A stretch of 34,382 nt of DNA from Candidatus Poseidoniales archaeon (GTDB lineage: Archaea; Thermoplasmatota; Poseidoniia; Poseidoniales; Poseidoniaceae): NCBI GenBank assembly GCA_013911465.1, contig JACETE010000005.1:1-34382 (forward strand), given 5' to 3'. The number at the start of each line of letters is the position of its first letter. Position 1 is the stretch's first letter. A program made the position numbers and the translations under genes. The notes beneath the pieces were generated by a model. The model made no database searches. It saw only the letters and a program-made list of their open reading frames with translations, and had not been told where the DNA came from. Below, piece after piece: positions 16,223-23,992 of the stretch.

Positions 16223-17556
16223 TGGAGAAAAAGCGAGGTGAGACCATCTGGACATCCCTCGATAGGAAGGCAACTGCAATTGCTGAATTCACGATGCGTC
16301 AGTATCGTACACGAATTTCAACGTGGGTTGTACTTGGCGTAGGATTCCTCGCAATTTCGGTTGTTCTTTTGTTCTACATCGATGCCATGAATACTGAAAT
16401 TGAGGCAATCGATAACGATGGAGATTCCTACGACTGGGACGGAGATGGCTATGTGAACGGCCAGGAGATCAAGTACGGTACCGACCTCAATGATGCTCTT
16501 TCGCATCCCGGATTGCTGGATCCTCCAATTGAACCTGAACCTGCATCGATGTACATCAATGAGGATGATTACGACTGGGATTATTCGGATGCGTCCTCGA
16601 TTACTACGGGCTATGACAACGATGGAGATTGTGCGAATTCATCTCTCCTGCTTAGTCAGCAAGATGGCAACGGTGATGGAACTCCTTGCAACATCATCTT
16701 GCGCTATGATTCACTCAATGGTGGCTACATTGTTTTCGCTGACCCGTACGTGGACGAAGATCCTGATGAAGACAGATACGGTAAGGAAGCACAACATCGA
16801 GCATTCATTCTTGGAATTGGAAAACTTGGATTCGTCTTCTTGTTAAGTATCTTCATTCCACTTTTCCTCGCTACAGGATTGATTCGCGATGAGATGACTT
16901 CAGGCACCATGCAGTACATGACTGCAAAACCGATCGCTCGTGGCGAAATCTTCCTCTACAGGATGCTTGGCTATCTTGCAATTGTATGGCCTTACCTTAT
17001 TGTGGTCTGCTCACTTCTCGCCCTCGTCTCGGGCTTCATGGGACCGGGCGACCAATTCTTCAGATTTGGGGATCTTGGCGTCTGGTTCTCAATTCTCATC
17101 GCTGCGCTACTTGCTACATTGGTCTACGGCATGCTCTTTGCCTTCCTTGGTGTTCTGTGGAAGTATGGAATCATTCTTGCTTTACCGATTGCAGCATGGG
17201 AGTTGGGAATGGCCTTGTTGTCGATGTCTGTGCCCGAGTCAAGTTTCCTTCGAATGTCGATTGTTGGTTGGTCGATGAGTATCATTGATTCCGGTGCTTA
17301 TCTTGCTTGGCCAGATATGGCGATGTTCACGCAAGCTGGAGAGTGGGCTGGAGGGTCCAATCAAGGAGACACGTTCTTGATCTTCGGTGGAAATGAACTT
17401 CCTGGTCATGGTGCGCTTGAATGGGCGCAAAGCGATTTGGGTCTTGGGATGGGTCCCTATGCAACGACTGTCGTTTCAGTAATTGTCCTTCTTTTCCAAG
17501 CAACCTTCTTTTGGTTTATTGGCCAATTGATTTTCAAGTCAAAAGAGATTGTCTGA
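16222..17556 (+). CDS. ABC-2 type permease with inserted Asp-rich calcium-type domain
   Basis: A 444-residue membrane protein. TM1 is at about residues 34-53. Residues 56-190 form an outside-facing soluble domain with Asp-rich loops of the EF-hand/thrombospondin type 3 kind: DNDGD at 64-68, DWDGDG at 71-76 followed by YVNGQEIKYGTDLND, DNDGD at 132-136 and DGNGDG at 148-153, plus two Cys (137 and 156) that could pair. The membrane part resumes near 198, with the ABC-2 coupling stretch RDEMTSGTMQYMTAKPIARGE and about five further segments to the C terminus. The start overlaps the stop of the ATPase by one base (TGATG). Such calcium loops are common in secreted proteins but unusual inside a permease. 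Confidence 0.88.
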   Translation: MEKKRGETIWTSLDRKATAIAEFTMRQYRTRISTWVVLGVGFLAISVVLLFYIDAMNTEIEAIDNDGDSYDWDGDGYVNGQEIKYGTDLNDALSHPGLLDPPIEPEPASMYINEDDYDWDYSDASSITTGYDNDGDCANSSLLLSQQDGNGDGTPCNIILRYDSLNGGYIVFADPYVDEDPDEDRYGKEAQHRAFILGIGKLGFVFLLSIFIPLFLATGLIRDEMTSGTMQYMTAKPIARGEIFLYRMLGYLAIVWPYLIVVCSLLALVSGFMGPGDQFFRFGDLGVWFSILIAALLATLVYGMLFAFLGVLWKYGIILALPIAAWELGMALLSMSVPESSFLRMSIVGWSMSIIDSGAYLAWPDMAMFTQAGEWAGGSNQGDTFLIFGGNELPGHGALEWAQSDLGLGMGPYATTVVSVIVLLFQATFFWFIGQLIFKSKEIV

Positions 17557-17565
17557 GGTGAGATT

Positions 17566-18702
17566 ATGGATTCTTTTGCAGGTGATTTCTCGACGTTGTG
17601 GAGCCTGAACAATCGTCCTCCAATCGAGCATTTGACGTGGGATTGGTGGTGGTGGCTTGTCATGCTTGACGATGAAAACCATCCGATGGCAGGGAAGCAA
17701 TTGATGGTCCTTTGGTCAACGAAAGAAAACGATGTTGTTCACATTAATGATGTGGAATGGAAACCCAAAGGAACACCTGGTTTCGATGATGAAGGTGCTA
17801 TTCAAATCGATGGTATGGTTTGTGCTTGGTGGTTTGATGGTTCTGTTATGCACGATGAGATTATTGCAAAGGTTTGTGACATGATCGTTTTGCCTTCCAC
17901 GCATTCTTCTTGGCCGGGTGTTGCAGGAGAAGGAGGTGGCGCTGTTGTCCCAATGCTGGAAGGTGATTGCTCGATGGGTATGCTTGCTGATCGTTCCCAA
18001 TTCTGGTTGAATCTTGATCTTCAACACGAGGCTGTTCAATCCATCCGATTGAACATGACTCCATGGAATCCCGCAATGTCAACCGCGCGCGAGGCAACTG
18101 CCACGTATCTTGGGTCACTTGGATATGATATTCTCCGCCTGCATGGAACCCGTGCAAGTGGTATCATCGACGGAGAGAACGTCAATGGGACTGCCTACTT
18201 CCAGAAGGTATGCGTTCAAGCACCGAGTGTCCCTTGGTACTGGGGTGTGCTTCATTTCTCCGACGGATCTTACCTCGATTGGTTCCTCCCTCACCTCTCG
18301 ACAACAATCCTCAGCAGAGATGCCCGTGAATGGAAACGTCGTGATGTTTCCCATATTGCAGTGAGCCAAGGCGGTTTGTTTCACGATGCAAAGCACGGGC
18401 GTAGTGAACGATTTCGAGTGGTGAGCGTGGACAAGGATCGTCAAGAGAACAATTTACCACGATTCATGATTCATCTCAAGAACGGTAGGACTTCAATTCG
18501 AGTTACTGTCCGTGCTGTCGCTCGAGCGTATTGGGATTTCCACCAACCAACGCGAGGTGGAATTTGGTCTCACTTGACCTACAATGAATACCCCCTCGAA
18601 GTCGAATCCCTTGCAATTGAAGATGAGCACGGATTGCGAGACGAATCGATGTACGATTGGATTCGGGGGAATGCTGAACACAGTTGGGGTCTGCTCCATT
18701 GA
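17566..18702 (+). CDS. Trp-rich beta-type protein downstream of the exporter, function unknown
   Basis: A 378-residue protein lacking signal peptide and membrane segments. It has an unusual run of Trp (WDWWWW at about residues 25-30), many other aromatic residues, and mostly predicted beta strands. A central stretch (GTAYFQKVCVQAPSVPWYWGVL, then HFSDGSYLDWF) and a late YNEYPLEV motif recall the lipocalin-like AttH/CrtC (carotenoid 1,2-hydratase) superfamily, in which a Trp-Gly and a tail YxEYP-type motif occur; this is a weak resemblance. It starts 9 bases after the permease with GGTGA before the ATG, so it belongs to the exporter operon. It may act on a lipid or isoprenoid handled by the transporter; that is inference only. 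Confidence 0.66.
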   Translation: MDSFAGDFSTLWSLNNRPPIEHLTWDWWWWLVMLDDENHPMAGKQLMVLWSTKENDVVHINDVEWKPKGTPGFDDEGAIQIDGMVCAWWFDGSVMHDEIIAKVCDMIVLPSTHSSWPGVAGEGGGAVVPMLEGDCSMGMLADRSQFWLNLDLQHEAVQSIRLNMTPWNPAMSTAREATATYLGSLGYDILRLHGTRASGIIDGENVNGTAYFQKVCVQAPSVPWYWGVLHFSDGSYLDWFLPHLSTTILSRDAREWKRRDVSHIAVSQGGLFHDAKHGRSERFRVVSVDKDRQENNLPRFMIHLKNGRTSIRVTVRAVARAYWDFHQPTRGGIWSHLTYNEYPLEVESLAIEDEHGLRDESMYDWIRGNAEHSWGLLH

Positions 18703-18780
18703 CAGAATGAAGTTCTCTAGCCTCTCATATCAGCAAAGGGCTTATGTGCTTGTGTTGCGAGAACCAATCGGGTCAACGAT

Positions 18781-19821
18781 ATGAGTGACGATGAGAATCA
18801 GACCGAAGAAGCCGAGAAAACAGAAACAATTGTTTCTGAAAATTCCGAAGAACCTTCCAATGCTGATGCGATGAAGAATCGTTTCAAATTGATTGAAGGC
18901 GAAGAAGTTCTCTTGACTAAATCCCCTAGCCCACTCGGATTTATGGGGATGTACGTCCTTGGAATCATCGTGTTTGCCGTTCATCTGGTGTTTTGGAAAC
19001 CTGACTCGCTTCTCAATGATAACTCCGGTGGATTTGCTAAATTTCTCGTTTGGGTTATGGAACTCGGTGGATCAAAACTTCCCTTTGGTTTTGTTTTAGT
19101 TATGGCTACCATCACTTGGTTTAACCGAATGCTGAACACGTCCACTTCTGGCAAGTGGGTTACGATTTGGTTGTTGCTTGCAACACTCGCACCTGTTTTG
19201 ATTCAACTCGATGGTTTCATTGCATTGATTCGTGATCTGTTTTCGGATGCGGATGTCGAACCCTTCCTTGGCCTCAAGTACAATTTCCTCGTTGCTGGCC
19301 TCGTCTTGACATTCACCTATTGGGCCCTCGTCTTCTACTATCAACGCAGTTTCGATTATGCCATTACAAGTAATGCTGTGATTTTCAAGCACTCGTTTCT
19401 CTTGAGTCGAGCTCACCGTCGAATTCTTTTCGATCGAATTTCCGAAGTTCAGGTCGAACGCACTCCATTCGGAACGATGACCGGCTTTGCCACTCTCACC
19501 ATTCTCACAGATTCCGGTGTTGGCATCGTTGAGGAATCTGTTGGAGGAAGTGTTGGTATATCTCCAAACTTGCCTGATAAGGCGGACGATACATCGGTTG
19601 AAAAAGCAGGAAAAAGTCTCTTGAAGTCGTTCTTCGCTCTCATGTTTTACCAACGAACAATTCGAACAGTTCGCCCTGACCCGAAACATTGTTTTTACAA
19701 AATTCGTGGCTGGGAAGACACAAAAACGCTGTTGAATGAAATGCATAAAAAGCACAGTCAATCAACAAAATTGGACAATCTTGCTGATATTCTTACGCAA
19801 GCAAACGAAGGACAAGAATGA
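18781..19821 (+). CDS. Membrane protein with bacterial-type PH domain (bPH2/DUF304)
   Basis: A 346-residue protein. The first 45 residues are acidic and disordered-looking. Four or so hydrophobic segments follow (about 53-75, 97-115, 122-145, 168-190). Residues 193-235 hold the bPH2 signature: YAITSNAVIFKHSF followed by RRILFDRISEVQVERTPFG and an FATLTILTDSG strand. In the family these membrane-associated PH-like domains occur in YdbS/YdbT-type proteins, with unclear binding partners. A loop of about 50 residues interrupts the PH region (240-290). The stop is followed by a small helical-repeat gene; both may form an operon with truA. A 78-base gap separates it from the upstream Trp-rich gene, so it may have its own promoter. 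Confidence 0.82.
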   Translation: MSDDENQTEEAEKTETIVSENSEEPSNADAMKNRFKLIEGEEVLLTKSPSPLGFMGMYVLGIIVFAVHLVFWKPDSLLNDNSGGFAKFLVWVMELGGSKLPFGFVLVMATITWFNRMLNTSTSGKWVTIWLLLATLAPVLIQLDGFIALIRDLFSDADVEPFLGLKYNFLVAGLVLTFTYWALVFYYQRSFDYAITSNAVIFKHSFLLSRAHRRILFDRISEVQVERTPFGTMTGFATLTILTDSGVGIVEESVGGSVGISPNLPDKADDTSVEKAGKSLLKSFFALMFYQRTIRTVRPDPKHCFYKIRGWEDTKTLLNEMHKKHSQSTKLDNLADILTQANEGQE

Positions 19822-19859
19822 ACCGTTGTGTTCAAGAACCCCAAATTTTTGCCAAGATT

Positions 19860-19865
19860 GGAGAG
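19860..19865 (+). promoter_or_regulatory. ribosome binding site deciding a start
   Basis: GGAGAG ends 6 bases before the ATG at 19872. It favours this start over an upstream ATG at 19818 that overlaps the stop of the PH-domain gene and gives an atypical 18-residue N terminus. The ATGA overlap at 19818 keeps the longer form possible. Confidence 0.45.
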
Positions 19866-19871
19866 AGCGAT

Positions 19872-20390
19872 ATGAGCGACGATGTTATGGCAGATGCAAT
19901 GGAATTATTCCGTTCAGGTGATTTGAAAGGAGCGGTCGAAAACCTTGATGGAAAACTTCGATCTAACCGTGATAATGCTATCCTTCAACACACCTTTGCT
20001 GAATTTGCAAACATGCTTAACATGGAAGAACAGGAAGATGTTGTTCCAGGTACCAAAATCATGATGTCGTACAAGAAAGCAATGGAACTTGACGAAGAGA
20101 ACGATGAATACATCGCAGATTTCGCCTCTTTCGCACTTGAATGTCGACGGGTCCCACAAGCGGTCAAAGAATTCCAACGATACAGTCGTCGCCTCGAAAT
20201 GGCTGATATCCCTACAGACGATGTTCTTTACATGGCTGCACGAAATATTGTTGACACCATTGAAGTCATCGATCCAGAAAAGGCGAATCCAATGGTTCAA
20301 CCTTGGGTCAAGCAGGCTCTGATTTGGGCAGTCGGCGGATTGGGATACACACCCGAGGAAGCAGCTGCACTCCTCACCTCTGAAGATTGA
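19872..20390 (+). CDS. Small helical-repeat (TPR-like) protein
   Basis: A 172-residue soluble, acidic protein predicted to be all helical. Pairs of helices with the TPR-like spacing can be seen: ELFRSGDLKGAVENLD near the N terminus and AMELDEENDEYIADFASFALECRRVPQAVKEFQRY in the middle, with small and aromatic residues at the expected places. The fit is not to a perfect TPR consensus. It is followed by truA after 9 bases and preceded closely by the PH-domain gene, so it is likely in the same operon. TPR-type proteins act as protein-binding adaptors; no partner can be named. The longer form starting at 19818 would add 18 residues. Confidence 0.7.
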   Translation: MSDDVMADAMELFRSGDLKGAVENLDGKLRSNRDNAILQHTFAEFANMLNMEEQEDVVPGTKIMMSYKKAMELDEENDEYIADFASFALECRRVPQAVKEFQRYSRRLEMADIPTDDVLYMAARNIVDTIEVIDPEKANPMVQPWVKQALIWAVGGLGYTPEEAAALLTSED

Positions 20391-20399
20391 GGTTCACCC

Positions 20400-21320
20400 A
20401 TGTCCGATGCAGAAACTCGTCTGCATTTTCGTATTGGCTACCTCGGTGATGCATTTCATGGAAGTCAAATTCAACCCGACGTACGTACGGTTCAAGGCGA
20501 ATTGATTCGAGCCTTCCAAAAACTTGGATGGATTCCCAAAAATGAAGATGGTCACAATCTTGTTCTTTCAAGTCGAACCGATGCAGGAGTCCATGTCAGA
20601 CTCAACGGAGGAACGGTCCGAGTCGCTTCCTCACTTTGGGACAGCATTTCTCCTCGGAAGTTTGTACGAGCGGTTGATGATCTACTTCCAGATGAGATTG
20701 CCTTTCTCGATGTACGTGAGGTCAATTCGGAATGGAATCCACGAATGGCGGTCCATCGCATATACCGATACAGGTTGGAGGGTATTGAATTTTGGAAGGA
20801 CCCTGGAGAAGAGTTTTCCCAATGGCTAAAACTGTTTGAAGGAACCTATGATGCCCGAAACTTTGCTCGACTTGAACCCGGAAAAAATCCTATACGAACG
20901 ATCAAATCATGCATTCCTTGGATCATCGACGGCCGCACTGTTGGATTCCAAATTATTGGAGAGGCTTTTCTCTGGAATCAGGTTCGACGCACAGCAATGG
21001 CCCTCCAACTTCTAACGCTTGGGGAAATTACTCCTGACGATGTTCGCAATGCAATTCAGAATCCAGATGTGGAGGTTGACTTTGGAGTTGCACCTCCCGA
21101 TTGGCTGATTCTGTGGGGGGTTGAATGGGAAGACTCTCCAATTCCAGAAACGGATGAATCGAATTGTCGATTTTCACGACCTCCAGTTCCAAGCAGGGAA
21201 GCAGAACGAACCATGCGCAAACGATGGCGTCAAAGTGCGCGGATGGAGATGAAAGCGCTCCTTTACACCGAATGGATGCATTTGGGTCAGTTGCCTGTAG
21301 TGTACCATCACTCAAACTGA
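20400..21320 (+). CDS. truA: tRNA pseudouridine synthase TruA family
   Basis: A 306-residue enzyme making pseudouridine in the anticodon arm of tRNA (positions 38-40 in bacterial TruA; archaeal members act on 38/39). The catalytic Asp is at residue 61 in SSRTDAGVHV, the family signature. Other motifs: RIGYLGDAFHGSQ at the N terminus (Y-x-G-x-x-F-x-G type), a HRIYRYRL stretch around 120, and GEAFLWNQVRRTAMAL near 190. Length is normal, with a C-terminal tail of about 60 basic residues beyond the core. GAGGT precedes the ATG at 20400. It is the last gene of the 18781-21320 operon. Confidence 0.94.
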   Translation: MSDAETRLHFRIGYLGDAFHGSQIQPDVRTVQGELIRAFQKLGWIPKNEDGHNLVLSSRTDAGVHVRLNGGTVRVASSLWDSISPRKFVRAVDDLLPDEIAFLDVREVNSEWNPRMAVHRIYRYRLEGIEFWKDPGEEFSQWLKLFEGTYDARNFARLEPGKNPIRTIKSCIPWIIDGRTVGFQIIGEAFLWNQVRRTAMALQLLTLGEITPDDVRNAIQNPDVEVDFGVAPPDWLILWGVEWEDSPIPETDESNCRFSRPPVPSREAERTMRKRWRQSARMEMKALLYTEWMHLGQLPVVYHHSN

Positions 21321-21344
21321 GTCGTTGCATGGAGTTCCGTGGCG

Positions 21345-21350
21345 TTTAAG
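21345..21350 (+). promoter_or_regulatory. Possible TATA box of the maltodextrin transport operon
   Basis: TTTAAG lies 24 bases before the ATG at 21374, in a 53-base gap after truA. That spacing would place transcription start at or very near the ATG, giving a leaderless messenger, and no Shine-Dalgarno sequence is seen. Only the pattern is observed; the promoter function is inferred. Confidence 0.35.
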
Positions 21351-21373
21351 TTTGCACAATTCAAGGCCACTGC

Positions 21374-23992
21374 ATGCTCGGGATTGCGGAAGGCCCTTCC
21401 ATTCGGAAACGCCTTCTCGCAATAGGGATTTTTTTGCTGATTTTGTTATCGGGTTGTCTTGGCAATAACCAGGAATCGTCCGACCAAGAATCAACGGATG
21501 GAACCATCACATTGGATGTATGGCATACGTTTGCAGCTGAAAGTAAAGAGGAAGAGGTGTTCCTCAATTCCATCGAATCTTTCCAAAATGCATATCCAAA
21601 CGTCACTGTCGAAGTCACAATGGTTCCGTTTGGTAATGCAGACCAATTGTTCATGACCGCAGCTCAAGGGGGGCAAGCCCCTGATTTGATGCGTTTATCG
21701 AGTGATCAACTCGGTGCGATTGGTGAAGTCCGTGTTGACGGTTTCCCATTATTGGAAGATTTACGGCCGCATCTCACTCCTCAGGATCGAGCCTTGTTCG
21801 AAGAACGTGCGCTGCAAGCAATGCGCTATGGCGATGCTCTGTATGGTATTCCAGCAAGTCAAGATTGTCTTTCTTTGATTTACAACAAGGCTCTCTTCGA
21901 TGCCCAAGGTATTGCATATCCCGATGCAACATGGACTGAGCAAGACCTTCTTCAGGCGGCTCAATCCCTGACGTACCAAGACATTCAAGGGTTGGCAATA
22001 CCAATTAAATCGGCTTATTGGTGGTTCCCGATTCAAGAAGGATTTGGAGGATCATTGTTTGATGAAAACGGGAATCCATCCCTTGATTCGAACGGGTCAA
22101 GTGAAGCAATGCGCTGGATGCTTGACCTTGAACTTGAACATGAAGTGGTTGCGACTGGAACACAGATTGAGGGGATGAAGAATCAGTTTATCTCTTCAAA
22201 AGCGGCTATGATTTTCGATGGACCTTGGAATTGGGCGACGTATGAAGCAAGTCGACTGAACATTGGACAAACACTGCTGCCTCTTGTGGAGGATTCGGGA
22301 GAACGCATGTCACCGCTAGTAACCTACAAGGGTTGGACCGTTAGCAAACAGAGTGAAAGCAAAGTCGCTGCCACTGAATTGGCTTTGTGGCTCTCATCAG
22401 AAGATGTTCAGAAGGAATTCGCAGTTGAGACCTATACCATGCCTACACACGTTGCTCTTGAAGCGGATGATGAAATCATCGAAGATGAGGTTCTCTCTGG
22501 ATTCCTTGAACAGACCAAGGTAGGTACTCCTGCTCCGACAACGCGCGCTATGTCATTGGTTTACGATCCACTCTCAACTGCATTTGAACAAGCATACTCT
22601 GAAATCGCTACGACGAGTGAAGCGTTGTCTGGAGCAAACCAACAACTTGAGGAGCAAATTGACTCACTCTCACGAGCAGGTCCTTTCCCTCTTGCAGAGG
22701 GTTATCGTACCATTGCGATTGAATTTACGTCAACGAATGCTACGGAATACGAAATATTTGTTGATGGTGAGTTGCATACCCAATTGCGTCAAAACACCAC
22801 AAATACTGGTGTAGAACTTGGGTATGATTCGTGCACATCGAACGAAGTGGAACTGCTTCAAAGTGGTCAGATTCGGCTTCTCACACCAACCATGTCACTC
22901 ATTCAGTGTGATTTGACTGGAATGGTGCCTGATCAAGAACATCTCATCGAAGTATTCGGAGATGATGCCCTTGTTTTTTCAACGACTCAACGTACGAATG
23001 TGGCAGATGAACGACCAGAATCTGGTGACACTTCTCCAGTCCTGTTTGCCCTTGGAGCGATTGTACTTTCACTCATTGCATTGCTAAGTTTTGCAAAATG
23101 GAACGATGCCAAACAAGGTCGAACGCAATCCAAACTCGCTCACTTCTATGTGGCTCCTGCTCTGTTAGCATTAGCAGTATTGACGTTTTATCCCGTTCTG
23201 TACGGTTTCTGGCTTGCATTTACGGATGCAAATCAAACACAGTTGGGTGATCAATCGTTCATTGGATTGGACAATTTCTGGGATGTGTTTTCATCGGATG
23301 GATTCCTTCGAGTTACATTGTTTACGCTTGTATGGACCGTGCTCAATGTTACTGCACACATCGGTATCGGTTTGTTCCTTGCATTGCTCTTGCATCGCAG
23401 CAAGATACGAGGAAAAGTAGCATATCGTACTCTTCTCCTTCTGCCTTGGGCAGTACCATCCTACATCTCTGTCCTGGTTTGGCGAGGTATGTTCCAGCCG
23501 GATGGATTCATCAATGATCTCTTGGGTACCAACATTGATTTCCTGTCTGATCCAACAGGGGCGCAAGTCGTTGTCATTCTGGTTAACATTTGGCTTGGAG
23601 TACCTTTCATGATGATGTCCATCAGCGGTGCACTGCAGTCTCTTCCTCGTGACATGTATGAAGCTGCTGAAGTTGATGGAGTTTCAGGATGGAAAGCGTT
23701 CCAACACCTGACCTTGCCAAATCTACGCAGCGCATTGGTTCCACTTTCTCTCCTTGGATTCATTTGGACCTTCAACATGTTCAATGTCATTTACCTCATG
23801 ACGGACGGTGGTCCGAATTTGTACTTTGGAGAGCCGGGTCAAACGGATATTCTCATCACCTACGTTTACGATGTTGCCTTTAGAGAGGGTGCTTATGGTG
23901 TTGCAGCCGCTTGGTCAGTCATCATCTTCATGATGCTGTTCGCCTTCTCTTGGTATTACATGAAGCAAACCAATGCAACGGAGGCGGTCTAA
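21374..23992 (+). CDS. Fused maltodextrin-binding protein and permease (MalE-MalF)
   Basis: An 872-residue fusion of two ABC-importer parts. Residues 1-28 are a lipoprotein signal with lipobox LLSGC (Cys28). Residues about 43-430 are a family 1 sugar-binding protein: DVWHTFAAESKEE, a FGNADQLF strand-helix, LYGIPASQDCLSLIYNK, the AMIFDGPWNW strand and GWTVSKQS, all typical of MalE. About 440-545 is a separate beta domain. A hydrophobic helix at 555-573 follows, then a MalF-type permease from about 592 with the EAAEVDGVSGWKAFQHLTLP motif at 763 that docks to MalK. Normally these are two proteins. Downstream malG starts by one-base overlap (TAATG) with GGAGG before it. The fusion looks genuine: the frame is continuous with no internal stop and both halves have all expected motifs. 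Confidence 0.93.
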   Translation: MLGIAEGPSIRKRLLAIGIFLLILLSGCLGNNQESSDQESTDGTITLDVWHTFAAESKEEEVFLNSIESFQNAYPNVTVEVTMVPFGNADQLFMTAAQGGQAPDLMRLSSDQLGAIGEVRVDGFPLLEDLRPHLTPQDRALFEERALQAMRYGDALYGIPASQDCLSLIYNKALFDAQGIAYPDATWTEQDLLQAAQSLTYQDIQGLAIPIKSAYWWFPIQEGFGGSLFDENGNPSLDSNGSSEAMRWMLDLELEHEVVATGTQIEGMKNQFISSKAAMIFDGPWNWATYEASRLNIGQTLLPLVEDSGERMSPLVTYKGWTVSKQSESKVAATELALWLSSEDVQKEFAVETYTMPTHVALEADDEIIEDEVLSGFLEQTKVGTPAPTTRAMSLVYDPLSTAFEQAYSEIATTSEALSGANQQLEEQIDSLSRAGPFPLAEGYRTIAIEFTSTNATEYEIFVDGELHTQLRQNTTNTGVELGYDSCTSNEVELLQSGQIRLLTPTMSLIQCDLTGMVPDQEHLIEVFGDDALVFSTTQRTNVADERPESGDTSPVLFALGAIVLSLIALLSFAKWNDAKQGRTQSKLAHFYVAPALLALAVLTFYPVLYGFWLAFTDANQTQLGDQSFIGLDNFWDVFSSDGFLRVTLFTLVWTVLNVTAHIGIGLFLALLLHRSKIRGKVAYRTLLLLPWAVPSYISVLVWRGMFQPDGFINDLLGTNIDFLSDPTGAQVVVILVNIWLGVPFMMMSISGALQSLPRDMYEAAEVDGVSGWKAFQHLTLPNLRSALVPLSLLGFIWTFNMFNVIYLMTDGGPNLYFGEPGQTDILITYVYDVAFREGAYGVAAAWSVIIFMMLFAFSWYYMKQTNATEAV
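23980..23984 (+). promoter_or_regulatory. ribosome binding site of malG
   Basis: GGAGG ends 7 bases before the ATG at 23992. It shows that malG starts there, overlapping the stop of the MalE-MalF gene by one base, and not at the in-frame GTG further upstream (near 23911). Confidence 0.7.

Noticed and set aside
19096..19761. Long minus-strand open frame (221 codons) opposite the PH-domain gene
   Set aside because: The plus-strand protein has clear membrane segments and a PH motif; the reverse translation shows no domain and no ribosome site.
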